From the NCBI RefSeq assembly GCF_018389385.1, contig NZ_CP062698.1:3318667-3382666 (forward strand): DNA of 64,000 nucleotides, given 5' to 3'. The notes beneath the pieces are model-generated. The model was not told the origin of the DNA and made no database searches. It saw only the letters and a program-made list of their open reading frames with translations. Both the position numbers and the translations under genes were made by a program. Positions within the stretch are counted from its first letter, which is position 1, and the number at the start of each line of letters is the position of its first letter. Source of the stretch: Anthocerotibacter panamensis C109 (lineage in GTDB: Bacteria; Cyanobacteriota; Cyanobacteriia; Gloeobacterales; Anthocerotibacteraceae). This document shows, in pieces, positions 7,490 to 15,147 of this stretch.

Positions 7490-8671
7490 TTGGATAGCCA
7501 GCCCGCCGATTGGGTGCAAAGTGCCACCCCGATACCCGGAAGGACAACCTACAGCTTCAATCCACCCAATGTGTTTCCTTCGCAGCAGCAAAGTAGCACG
7601 CTGACGATCCGCACCGATGCCAGTACGCTGCCGAATACCTACAATCTGACGATTGGCGGGACTACGATTAATGGCCCGTCGGGGGTGCGCTCAATGCCCA
7701 CCAGTCTGACGGTGACGCCTTCGACCACGCCCCCAAACACGCCGAGCATCAGCACGGTGAGCAGCTTTAGTGCCCAAGTGGGTCAGACGGTGACGCTCAC
7801 GGGCAACAATCTAGGCAATGCCACCCAAGTATGGTTTGGAGGAGTTCCAGCAGCATTCACAGCGAATGTCTCGACCAATGCAGTGACAGCGGCAGTGCCC
7901 CCGAATGCCCCCACGGCTCCAATCAGTGTGGTCACGGCGAGTGGGACGGCACAGACAGCGCAGAATTTTGTGCCTGTGCAGGTGGCTGCGGCTACGGGGC
8001 AGGCTCAGTTCAACTTGGGAATTGTGTTTTGGCAAGCCTATGACATTGCTCGGCCTGGGCTGATTCAGGTATCTAATGCGGTCGCTGGCTTTGGCTCGGG
8101 CGTTACGGGTGGGCTTACGGACTACGCTCGTGGTTTATTGAATAACGCTACAGGGGTCAATGGCGTAGTGGATACCTCCTCAAACCTATATCGAGGAGGA
8201 GAGGTTGTTGGCATTGCCACATCTCTGGCACTCGATGTTGGTGAAGTTGTTCAGGCATACCGCGCTGCTAAGGGGGCAAGTACTACTGTTGAACTCTTCA
8301 ACACGGGCGTTCGTGGTCGCCCAATGGATTCATTAAAATTTAAAAAACTGAAAGCAGCTTTTGAAAGGACAGGAGGTGTAATTGATCAGAGTGCAGACGC
8401 TGTAGCATATTTAGATTTTAGAAATGGCAATGCACTAACCTTAAACTCCAAAACTATCTTGTTAAGACCTGATCCAAGTGCTTCAGAGGTATTTGAAGAG
8501 TTTATACATACTGCACAATTCAGGAAAGGGACAATTGACTCATCGGAAGTTATGCAGGCGGAAATTGAAGCAGCTGAAAAGCTTATTAGATATCGCCGGT
8601 TGTATGGTATAACTAATGATGAGACGCGTTTTATAATTCAGCGTCTTAAAAATTTCAGGAGATTGCTATAG
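7490..8671 (+). CDS. Orphan toxin tip: IPT domain plus zincin-like metallopeptidase toxin
   Basis: Cassette F. Homology to cassette D starts abruptly at about 7497 (PADWVQSATPIPGRTTY), so the Hint domain is lost except for its last residues and the GTG/TTG-type start is unlikely to be used. Pro/Thr linker, IPT domain, a pre-toxin region (GVTGGLTDYARGLLNNATG) and a toxin of about 120 residues follow. The toxin contains SEVFEEFIHTAQFRKG, then EIEAAEKLIRYRRLYGI and NDETRFIIQRLKN. The EExxH plus downstream Glu pattern resembles the Tox-MPTase4 group of zincin-like toxins. Activity is inferred from the motif. The partner gene begins 9 bases later. Confidence 0.75.
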   Translation: MDSQPADWVQSATPIPGRTTYSFNPPNVFPSQQQSSTLTIRTDASTLPNTYNLTIGGTTINGPSGVRSMPTSLTVTPSTTPPNTPSISTVSSFSAQVGQTVTLTGNNLGNATQVWFGGVPAAFTANVSTNAVTAAVPPNAPTAPISVVTASGTAQTAQNFVPVQVAAATGQAQFNLGIVFWQAYDIARPGLIQVSNAVAGFGSGVTGGLTDYARGLLNNATGVNGVVDTSSNLYRGGEVVGIATSLALDVGEVVQAYRAAKGASTTVELFNTGVRGRPMDSLKFKKLKAAFERTGGVIDQSADAVAYLDFRNGNALTLNSKTILLRPDPSASEVFEEFIHTAQFRKGTIDSSEVMQAEIEAAEKLIRYRRLYGITNDETRFIIQRLKNFRRLL

Positions 8672-8679
8672 AGGAAAGC

Positions 8680-8949
8680 ATGAGCTTTAAATTTCGGATC
8701 GTGACCTCAGGATATTTCACAGTGGCAAAAGTCTGGTACGTAGATGGTTATTTAGAATCGGGATGTATTGCTCCACCAGTCTCTGGCTCTGCTTTGACTA
8801 GGGATGGAGTTCGAGTCATTACAATAAGATCGATTGCTCTAGTATCAACTCCCCAACCTGAACCCAAAAGACTGACCTTAGCTATAGAGGAACCAACTTT
8901 TCCTATAACTCTTCTAGAAGCAGGAGTATTAGTGTCTAATGAAAGCTAA
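8680..8949 (+). CDS. Putative immunity protein for cassette F
   Basis: An 89-residue protein starting MSFKFRIVTSGYFTV, with GAGGAAAG directly upstream of the ATG at 8680. It looks like a compact beta-rich protein and has no signal peptide. No family recognised. Its place directly after the metallopeptidase-like tip suggests immunity. Confidence 0.65.
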   Translation: MSFKFRIVTSGYFTVAKVWYVDGYLESGCIAPPVSGSALTRDGVRVITIRSIALVSTPQPEPKRLTLAIEEPTFPITLLEAGVLVSNES

Positions 8950-8959
8950 ATTTTCTTAT

Positions 8960-9150
8960 CCCTCTTTTGTCAAATCTGGGAGACCAAAATAGAATTCCTA
9001 GCTAAAAGCTCTTCCTTGTGGGGATTCTGAAAGATTCTTCTGCTAGGAACACTGGAAAATTAAAAATCCTCAAAGTTTTCTGTAGTCTTCTTGTGGAAAG
9101 ACTTTCAGCTTTATTTCCTATCGCTAGCTTGCGCGTTTAACAAAAGAGGG
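8960..9150. mobile_element. Candidate MITE with 11-bp terminal inverted repeats
   Basis: CCCTCTTTTGT (8960-8970) is repeated in inverted form as ACAAAAGAGGG (9140-9150), and the similarity extends inward imperfectly (CAAA/TTTAA). TTAT flanks both ends (8956-8959 and 9151-9154), fitting a 4-bp target duplication. The 191-bp interior has no reading frame and contains a smaller inverted repeat (TTCCTAGC / GCTAGGAA). The size, ends and lack of coding fit a non-autonomous miniature transposable element; no transposase is in the window. Confidence 0.6.
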
Positions 9151-9155
9151 TTATT

Positions 9156-10850
9156 CGCGACCAGAGTAACAACATCAGGGCCACGTTTATCTATGACGCT
9201 CTGGGTCGCCGTATCCAGAAGACAGTTAATGGGGTAACCACCCAGTTCACCTACAGCGGTAATCAGGTCATTGAAGAAGTGACCAATGGGGTCAAGAAGC
9301 GCTACCTGGTTGGCTTAGGGCTCGATGCGGTCTATGCCAGCCGTGCTAATGGCGCAGACGAGTACCTGCTCAGAGACCCCTTCAATAACTCTGTTATCGC
9401 TGTGGTAGCAGGAGTCGGCACTCCCTTTGTCAAAACAGGCTATGGCTACACGCCCTTTGGTCAAGTCAGCCAAGTGGGGACCAGCACCAACAATCTAACC
9501 TTCACGGGCCGCGAGGACGACGGAACCGGCCTCATCTACTACCGCGCCCGCTATTATTCTCCCGACCTCCAACGCTTTATCGCAGAAGACCCCCTCGGTT
9601 TTGGGGGTGGCGACACCAATCTCTACCGCTATGTGGGTAATGCGCCCCATGTCGCCGTGGACCCCAGTGGCCTCCAGCAAACCCCAATAAATCCTAAGTC
9701 TCCCCTCAATCCTCATCCCACCCCTAGCCGTGAAGTTATGCTCTCCGAAGTACCAGGGGCTACTACGGCTGGAGCCTGTGATTTTCTATTCAGTGCCGAG
9801 CCAGTACAGACAAATCTCACTACCTGTACCTGCGATTCATTTGATCGGTGCTTTGAGTGTCAGACAGAAGGCTTTTGCACTCAGGTTTGTGGACCAGGAA
9901 CAATATTTAGCTGTGGGGGCGGGGTTCTTCCTCCAGGCGGCGGTGGCGGGGTTCTTCCTCCAGGTGGCGGTGGGGGCGGCGGCGGAACGTTCCCGACTAT
10001 CAGCAGTGTGAGCAGTTTCAGTGCCCAAGTGGGTCAGACGGTGACACTCACGGGCAACAATCTGGGCAATGCCACGCAAGTGTGGTTTGGAGGAGTTCCA
10101 GCAGCGTTCACCCTCAATGTCTCGACCAATCAAGTGACAGCGGCAGTGCCCCCGAATGCCCCCACGGCTCCTGTCAGTGTGGTCACGCCGGGTGGGACAA
10201 CGCAGACAGCGCAGAACTTTGTGCCCACCCCCGTACCGACCGCTGCGGGGAATAGACAGTTCGATTTGGGCATAGCTGCTCAGCAACAGGATGAGCAGTT
10301 CATCGAATTCTTGAGGCAACCATTTGAGGCTAGACGCCGGGCTTATGAAAATCGCTTAGCGCAAGTTACCAATGCACCTCCTCTGGGCCGTCTTTTTCTA
10401 CCCCCACCTTCATCCCCACCACCATTACCTTATGCTGGCGGCGCAGGGGTCCGGGATAATAACCGCAGAGAGAATATCTTTCAAGATCGAGTGAACGAAA
10501 GGCTGGGATTATTAAGAAATTATGTTTCAGTTACCCACTTTGTGCCTGGGATTGGCTTGGTAACAACTATTCCAGACATTTTTGATGGCACTAGAAACGC
10601 TGGTGTAACAGATATTAAAGATGAAATAGACATATCTTTTACTAGACAGTTAAGAGCTCAAGCAGGAGTTGCTATGAGCTTAAACACAAGTTTTAACTTG
10701 ATAATTAGCCCGCGAACACGGACGATATCTGTGCCCTTGCAGCGAGCTGTGCGGCAGACTGGTGGTATAATTGTAGAGTTTGATTCGGTTACAGGACGCT
10801 TCCAGAACGTACAGTTTGATCAAAGTTACCCGAACCGAATTAAGAGGTAG
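9156..10850 (+). CDS. RHS end, IPT domain and Tox-REase-7-like nuclease tip (5'-truncated)
   Basis: Cassette G. The RHS frame is readable from 9156 (RDQSNNIRATFIYDALGRRI), right after the candidate MITE, but the first start codon giving a continuous protein is GTG 9279 (523 residues). It has RHS/YD sequence through GLIYYRARYYSPDLQRFI and DPLGFGGGDTNLYRYVGN, then the same Cys-rich, PPGGGGG and IPT segments as cassette E. The toxin has IPDIFDGTRNAGVTDIKD, ISFTRQLRAQAGVA, FNLIISPRT and PLQRAVRQTGG, matching in order the Tox-REase-7 family (PD-(D/E)XK fold). This is the least damaged RHS piece here, yet it still lacks its N-terminal part. Confidence 0.8.
   Translation, partial: RDQSNNIRATFIYDALGRRIQKTVNGVTTQFTYSGNQVIEEVTNGVKKRYLVGLGLDAVYASRANGADEYLLRDPFNNSVIAVVAGVGTPFVKTGYGYTPFGQVSQVGTSTNNLTFTGREDDGTGLIYYRARYYSPDLQRFIAEDPLGFGGGDTNLYRYVGNAPHVAVDPSGLQQTPINPKSPLNPHPTPSREVMLSEVPGATTAGACDFLFSAEPVQTNLTTCTCDSFDRCFECQTEGFCTQVCGPGTIFSCGGGVLPPGGGGGVLPPGGGGGGGGTFPTISSVSSFSAQVGQTVTLTGNNLGNATQVWFGGVPAAFTLNVSTNQVTAAVPPNAPTAPVSVVTPGGTTQTAQNFVPTPVPTAAGNRQFDLGIAAQQQDEQFIEFLRQPFEARRRAYENRLAQVTNAPPLGRLFLPPPSSPPPLPYAGGAGVRDNNRRENIFQDRVNERLGLLRNYVSVTHFVPGIGLVTTIPDIFDGTRNAGVTDIKDEIDISFTRQLRAQAGVAMSLNTSFNLIISPRTRTISVPLQRAVRQTGGIIVEFDSVTGRFQNVQFDQSYPNRIKR
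9627..10225 (+). repeat. Direct repeat 1, copy B (about 599 bp)
   Basis: Second copy of the repeat at 5505-6103, differing at only a few bases such as the wording near 10040 and 10215. It ends at the IPT/pre-toxin boundary. Confidence 0.9.
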
Positions 10851-10854
10851 TGAA

Positions 10855-11610
10855 GTGCTTCATGATTTTGACCTTGGCTTTTTGACACCTATTAATCTTG
10901 GAGCAAAGCAATTAGGCAAACAATTTTTGTCTTTACTCCAAGACCATATGTTTGATTTTTCACCTGAGCGAATTGGCAACTATGAGCCCATCAAACTCGC
11001 TTACAACTTTAATGAAATTGATGCCTGTCTTGATTTTTGGGAAAATCCTTTTTTATGGAAGCGTCGTAAACCGAGGGTATTAGGCAATGTATGGATGAGC
11101 TATCCAAATCAACACTCGTCTGTCTATATTACCGCTAATTCTAAACAGCTAGATCCACAAAAGATAGTTGAGTTTTTTAAGGCGACTTCCCACCTACTCC
11201 AAGTGGATTTTGCTTACCTCCATTTTTTAGCTGAGCCAGAAAGCGAGTCATGGGATGTCCAGCAAAAACTGATGCCTTTTCGGCAGGGAGTCACCACTCA
11301 TGATCTTCGCAAGAATATACCTAATCTTTGTTGGGCAACGGTTTTTGGGAAACCTTATACTCGCCTCTTTTTGCTAGAACGCATTCTTTGTGCTCCTGCC
11401 CCCATTATTCAGGAAATAGATAAAGACACTATTTATATTCAGTTAAGCCAAGACATTTTTGATCTCAAAAGTCATTACGAATCAATTAACTTAGTAAGAG
11501 AAAAGGTGAAAAGACATCTGAACTGCAATGCATTTCTAGATACATCTTTGCCCCCCCAACATCAGTATACAATCCCTAAGTTTACTTTTGATGAATCGGT
11601 TTATATTTAA
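10855..11610 (+). CDS. Putative immunity protein (Imm52-like) for cassette G
   Basis: A 251-residue protein. GTG 10855 is chosen because AGAGG lies 7 bases upstream, overlapping the end of the toxin gene; the frame is open to 10780 but that part overlaps the toxin. The internal segment CWATVFGKPYTRLFLLERIL followed by CAPAP resembles Imm52-family immunity proteins, which I recall near Tox-REase tips; moderate confidence. No membrane segment. Confidence 0.7.
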   Translation: MLHDFDLGFLTPINLGAKQLGKQFLSLLQDHMFDFSPERIGNYEPIKLAYNFNEIDACLDFWENPFLWKRRKPRVLGNVWMSYPNQHSSVYITANSKQLDPQKIVEFFKATSHLLQVDFAYLHFLAEPESESWDVQQKLMPFRQGVTTHDLRKNIPNLCWATVFGKPYTRLFLLERILCAPAPIIQEIDKDTIYIQLSQDIFDLKSHYESINLVREKVKRHLNCNAFLDTSLPPQHQYTIPKFTFDESVYI

Positions 11611-11710
11611 GAACTAGCCATCTTTTTTATCAAGGGCCAATTCAAATTTGAAGTGCACCACTTAGGGATTTACCGAGAGGGGCTCACGGGGTAATCTGAC
11701 GTTTACTATC

Positions 11711-12519
11711 ACCTCAATGTCTCGACCAATGCAGTGACGGCGACCATCCCCCCGAATGCCCCCACGGCTCCAATCAGTGTGGTCACCCCGAGTGGGACAA
11801 CGCAGACAGCACAGAATTTTGTGCCTACGAATGTTCCTACTGCTCCGAGGCAAGCACAGTTTGATTTGCGCATAGCGGCTCAACAAATCCTTCAATTCTA
11901 CGAAAACAACCAGAGAACGTTCGATGCGCTTGGGCAAATTGCGCAAGGTCTATTTTATGAAGGGTTAGGGTCTGTAGGCGGAGCTGCTGGCGGGGCTGGG
12001 TTTTCTCTCTCTCTGACTGCGGATGCGACAGGAGTAGGTCTGCCTATCGGGATAGCAGCAGGAGTGGCTTCAGCCGGATTGATAGCGGCTAGTGCCGGGT
12101 CAGTCGTCTATGGAGATGCCTTGCTCAAGCAGGGCGTCAAAGGGTTGTTGGAGCAGCAGTACTATGCAGCCTCTACGAATTCACCAAACCCTGGAGGAAA
12201 GCTCGGTGATGCTGTGACAAGGCAAACAGCAGCAAATGTTAGACAAGATCTGAAATTAAAGGGCTTTGACGTAATAAACCAAGAAGTTAAATTTGCAAAA
12301 GGACCTGTCGGGTTGAAAACCAGATTCGCAGATTTTGTAGCGCAAAACACAAAAACCGGTCAAACGCTTATAATTCAAATAGGTAAGCTCACTAAATCAG
12401 GCATACCGGTAATCCGTGAGAGGCGTGCTCTAGATGATATTATCTTTTCTCCCACTCTATTGGATTTTAAAAATTCAACTATAATATTTGTAGAGAAAGG
12501 TGCATCTGGTCTTCCATGA
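11711..12519 (+). CDS. Orphan toxin tip: truncated IPT domain and REase-like nuclease variant
   Basis: Cassette H. IPT homology starts abruptly at about 11711 (LNVSTNAVTATIPPN); the first start codon in frame is at 11734. A pre-toxin segment nearly identical to cassette D follows, then a toxin: GKLGDAVTRQTAANVRQDL, TRFADFVAQNTKTGQTLIIQ, IGKLTKSGIPVIRERRALDD, and IIFVEKG at the end. The D...QxxK arrangement looks like a PD-(D/E)XK nuclease with Gln in place of the usual Glu, followed by the KSGxPVxRERxALDDI block seen in cyanobacterial RHS tips. Nuclease activity is inferred. Confidence 0.75.
11718..12100 (+). repeat. Direct repeat 2, copy B (about 383 bp)
   Basis: Partner of 3605-3987. The identity shows that cassettes D and H share a recent common carrier while their toxins are unrelated. 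Confidence 0.85.
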
Positions 12520-12530
12520 GGGTTTAAAAA

Positions 12531-13016
12531 ATGGGAAGTCAAGTTCAGTTTTTTATGACTTATGAAGACGAAATTGTTTTTTTTGAGACAGTTTCTTCCT
12601 CCCTTGATGCATACTTCATATATAACGCGTTTACAGATCCTTCTCATATGGTTATTGAATCCCTACTACCCATTGGCTCCACTTTATATGATTCTAATTT
12701 ATCAATATGTTTCTCACTTGAATCACCATACCTGAATTACCAATTTTTCAATTTCTATAGTGTAGATTTAAGCACTTCCGAAGCAATACAATTCAATCGT
12801 TGTGAAAAAGTTAATCCATGGCTAAGCAATGGTAGATTATGGTATGAGAAAAATCTTGATGAGGCAGAAAAATCCTCAAAATTCTTACTCTCAGCCAAAT
12901 GGATTTTCAAGTGGTTAAAGAAAAATTATCAAAAAAATTCTAATGGAGTTTACATTGGTCCTGAAGCATTTAATCAATGGCAAAAGGGAAATCTCCAACT
13001 CGGCCCAACCCTATAA
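12531..13016 (+). CDS. Putative immunity protein for cassette H
   Basis: A 161-residue acidic protein (MGSQVQFFMTYEDEIVFFET) 11 bases after the toxin stop, with GAGGG about 9 bases before the ATG at 12531. AT-rich compared with the cassette core. No family recognised. Role by position. Confidence 0.65.
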   Translation: MGSQVQFFMTYEDEIVFFETVSSSLDAYFIYNAFTDPSHMVIESLLPIGSTLYDSNLSICFSLESPYLNYQFFNFYSVDLSTSEAIQFNRCEKVNPWLSNGRLWYEKNLDEAEKSSKFLLSAKWIFKWLKKNYQKNSNGVYIGPEAFNQWQKGNLQLGPTL

Positions 13017-13131
13017 GAGTTTCTGTCGATCCCCTTATGCAAAATGTACATCTCAAACGTTTTGTGGCTTCGGCGGTGGCTTGAGCTTTTAGGGAAATTA
13101 TCCGAAAACCTCTGCCAGCAAGGATTCCAGC

Positions 13132-13176
13132 AAATATCGCGCCCGCTACTACGCCCCCGACCTCCAACGCTTCATC
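13132..13176 (+). pseudogene. RHS relic of 15 codons
   Basis: Reads KYRARYYAPDLQRFI, the hallmark RHS C-terminal motif, inside otherwise non-coding sequence. No frame extends beyond it. It marks the right edge of the toxin region, 105 bases before the sigma factor gene. Confidence 0.7.
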
Positions 13177-13280
13177 ATACAATCCGGGGGCTTTACGCCG
13201 CTTTTGGTAAGCCTTTTCGTCATACGTAAATCACATCTTCCGCAACTGCTACACTGATGAGCGGGTATTGCTAGGCGTTG

Positions 13281-13841
13281 ATGAACGACGTTGACAAAAA
13301 TTTGTTGCTTTCTAGCATTGCCCGCCAAGACCGTGCGGCCCTGGACAAGCTCTATGACTGCTACGCCCGGATACTCCATGCCGTGGCTTTTAAGATCCTT
13401 GGCTCAACCGAGGAGTCCGAAGAGGTGATCCTGGATGTGTTTATGCAGGTGTGGCGGACGGCGAGCAGTTTTGACCCGAGCCGTGGGCAGGTGGATAGTT
13501 GGTTATTTTTGTTGACCCGTAGCCGTGCCCTGGACCGCCTCCGTGCCCTACAACGCAGCCAACGTAGTGTCACAGCCAGTCAGACAGCGCTCCAGAACCA
13601 ACCTGCTGATCCGCAAGAGTATGTTTTAAGTTCAGAACGGCGCGACCTTATGCAAAAGGCGCTGTGTCAGTTGCCCCCCGAGCAGCGCGAAGTGCTGGAA
13701 CTGGCCTATTATCGGGGTCTGTCGCACCACGAAATCGCCCAATTCATGGATAAACCCCTGGGTACGGTCAAAACTCGTATTCGCCTGGGATTGACGAAAT
13801 TACGTGAAAACCTGAGTCCACCGAAACAGGATGGTGACTAA
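13281..13841 (+). CDS. ECF-family RNA polymerase sigma factor
   Basis: 186 residues. Region 2 is seen at LYDCYARILHAVAFKILG through SFDPSRGQVDSWLFLLTRSR, and region 4 at LPPEQREVLELAYYRGLSHH then EIAQFMDKPLGTVKTRIRLG, the helix-turn-helix that binds the -35 element. ATG 13281 is preferred to the TTG at 13278. It directs RNA polymerase to a dedicated set of promoters. The next gene, 21 bases on, encodes a ChrR-like cupin protein, the usual anti-sigma partner, so activity is probably controlled by protein binding. The linked PEP-CTERM, DUF4331, TPR and HupE genes are plausible targets. Confidence 0.92.
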   Translation: MNDVDKNLLLSSIARQDRAALDKLYDCYARILHAVAFKILGSTEESEEVILDVFMQVWRTASSFDPSRGQVDSWLFLLTRSRALDRLRALQRSQRSVTASQTALQNQPADPQEYVLSSERRDLMQKALCQLPPEQREVLELAYYRGLSHHEIAQFMDKPLGTVKTRIRLGLTKLRENLSPPKQDGD

Positions 13842-13862
13842 AATGAGTCCGTGTAGAAAAGT

Positions 13863-14444
13863 ATGGCAATGAATGAACCGGCGCTGGATCTGGCATCCCT
13901 CGCAGCCCTTGAGCTGATCGATGCAGCCGAGCGAGAGGACTGGGCGGCACTTCTGGCTGAGGCACCGGAACTCGAACAGGAATTGGCTGAATTCCAGACA
14001 GCAGCAGCACTCATCGGCTATGGGGCTCCCTCTGTTCCTTTGAACCCCCAGCTCAAAGACCGCCTTCATGAAAAGTTGAATCAGGAGCCAGAAGATTTGC
14101 CCTTTGTCGCTGTGCGGGCACAGACGCTCCAGTGGCAACAGTCTGTCATTCCGGGAGTCATGTTTGCCGCTTTGTTTGTGAATGAGCCACGCCGTCTATG
14201 GTCGGGGCTTTTGCGTGCGCAGCCCGGTGTTCACTATCCCCTCCATCGCCATGCGCACTTTGAAGAAATGTATATGCTCAGTGGAGACTTGGTGGTCAAT
14301 GGGGAGGTCTATGGGCCTGGGGATTATCTGCGCTCAGCGACAGGGACATGCCACGACTCCTACACGCCCACCGGCTGTATGTTTTTCTTCCATACCTCGC
14401 TGGATGATGAGTTTTTAGAGCCCGAGTACGCCATGACTCATTGA
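13863..14444 (+). CDS. ChrR-like cupin anti-sigma factor
   Basis: 193 residues. The C-terminal half is a cupin with the metal-binding pattern HYPLHRHAHFEEMYMLSGD, then GPGDYLRS and a later His in GTCHDSYTP. The N-terminal half is helical (LASLAALELIDAAEREDWAA), as in ChrR-type anti-sigma proteins, but I do not see the HxxxCxxC zinc motif of classical ZAS domains. In the known family the N-terminal part holds the sigma factor and the cupin senses stress such as singlet oxygen. ATG 13869 is an alternative start. Confidence 0.85.
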   Translation: MAMNEPALDLASLAALELIDAAEREDWAALLAEAPELEQELAEFQTAAALIGYGAPSVPLNPQLKDRLHEKLNQEPEDLPFVAVRAQTLQWQQSVIPGVMFAALFVNEPRRLWSGLLRAQPGVHYPLHRHAHFEEMYMLSGDLVVNGEVYGPGDYLRSATGTCHDSYTPTGCMFFFHTSLDDEFLEPEYAMTH

Positions 14445-14552
14445 CATAGGCTCAAAACTTTTGTCTCGGCAGATCCAGGGATTGAAAAGTGAGCGTAATA
14501 AGCCTTGAGCAGGGAGTGGTTATACCTGCGGACTTCCCTGGAGTACGGCTTT

Positions 14553-15119
14553 ATGGTGAAACACTTAGGTCTAGTCTGGCTTGTGACGGCGGCAGTAGCC
14601 CTGCCGGTACAGGCTGGAACCTTTACCTACACAGGCGATACCACGGGTGGGCTGACCTTCAATCGGCCTGAGGTTTCGCCCATCAACGGGGCTATCACCG
14701 GGCTATCACCTATTGCCCAGACGGTCCCCTATCAGGCTCAAGGATTTCTGGTAAGCGCAGCGGGGGTGTACACGTTTACTAGTGACCAGCTCTTCGACGG
14801 CTTTTTGGTCTTGTACCAGGGCACCTTCGACCCCGCCGATTCCCTGGTGAATGCCCTTACGGGTAATGACGATGCCCCGAGTGCGCCTGCCTTTGGCTTT
14901 AGCAACCGTTCGGCGCTCAACGCCCTTTTGAGCGCTAATACCCGTTATTTCCTGGTGACCACGGGGTTTAGCAGCCCTACTTTTGGTCCGGCGGATGCGG
15001 GGTTTTATCAAAGCACGATTGCTGGCCCCGGCACCATCAGTCCGGTACCCGAACCCTTCACGGTGCTCGGCACCCTGGCCTTTGGGCTGTGGAGTGTCGG
15101 GCGCTCTGCCAAAAAATAA
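14553..15119 (+). CDS. PEP-CTERM sorting-signal protein
   Basis: 188 residues from ATG 14553, with GGAG about 9 bases upstream; the frame is open from 14505 but that part is not signal-like. It has a Sec signal peptide (VKHLGLVWLVTAAVALPVQA), a beta-rich exported body, and a C-terminal sorting signal: VPEP, hydrophobic FTVLGTLAFGLWSVG, then basic RSAKK. Such proteins are cut by an exosortase and released to or anchored at the surface. No exosortase is in the window. Body function unknown; YTGDTTGGLTFNRP suggests a binding or appendage role at most. Confidence 0.8.
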   Translation: MVKHLGLVWLVTAAVALPVQAGTFTYTGDTTGGLTFNRPEVSPINGAITGLSPIAQTVPYQAQGFLVSAAGVYTFTSDQLFDGFLVLYQGTFDPADSLVNALTGNDDAPSAPAFGFSNRSALNALLSANTRYFLVTTGFSSPTFGPADAGFYQSTIAGPGTISPVPEPFTVLGTLAFGLWSVGRSAKK

Positions 15120-15147
15120 TCCACCCCACCCTGATGAGGAGCAATCC

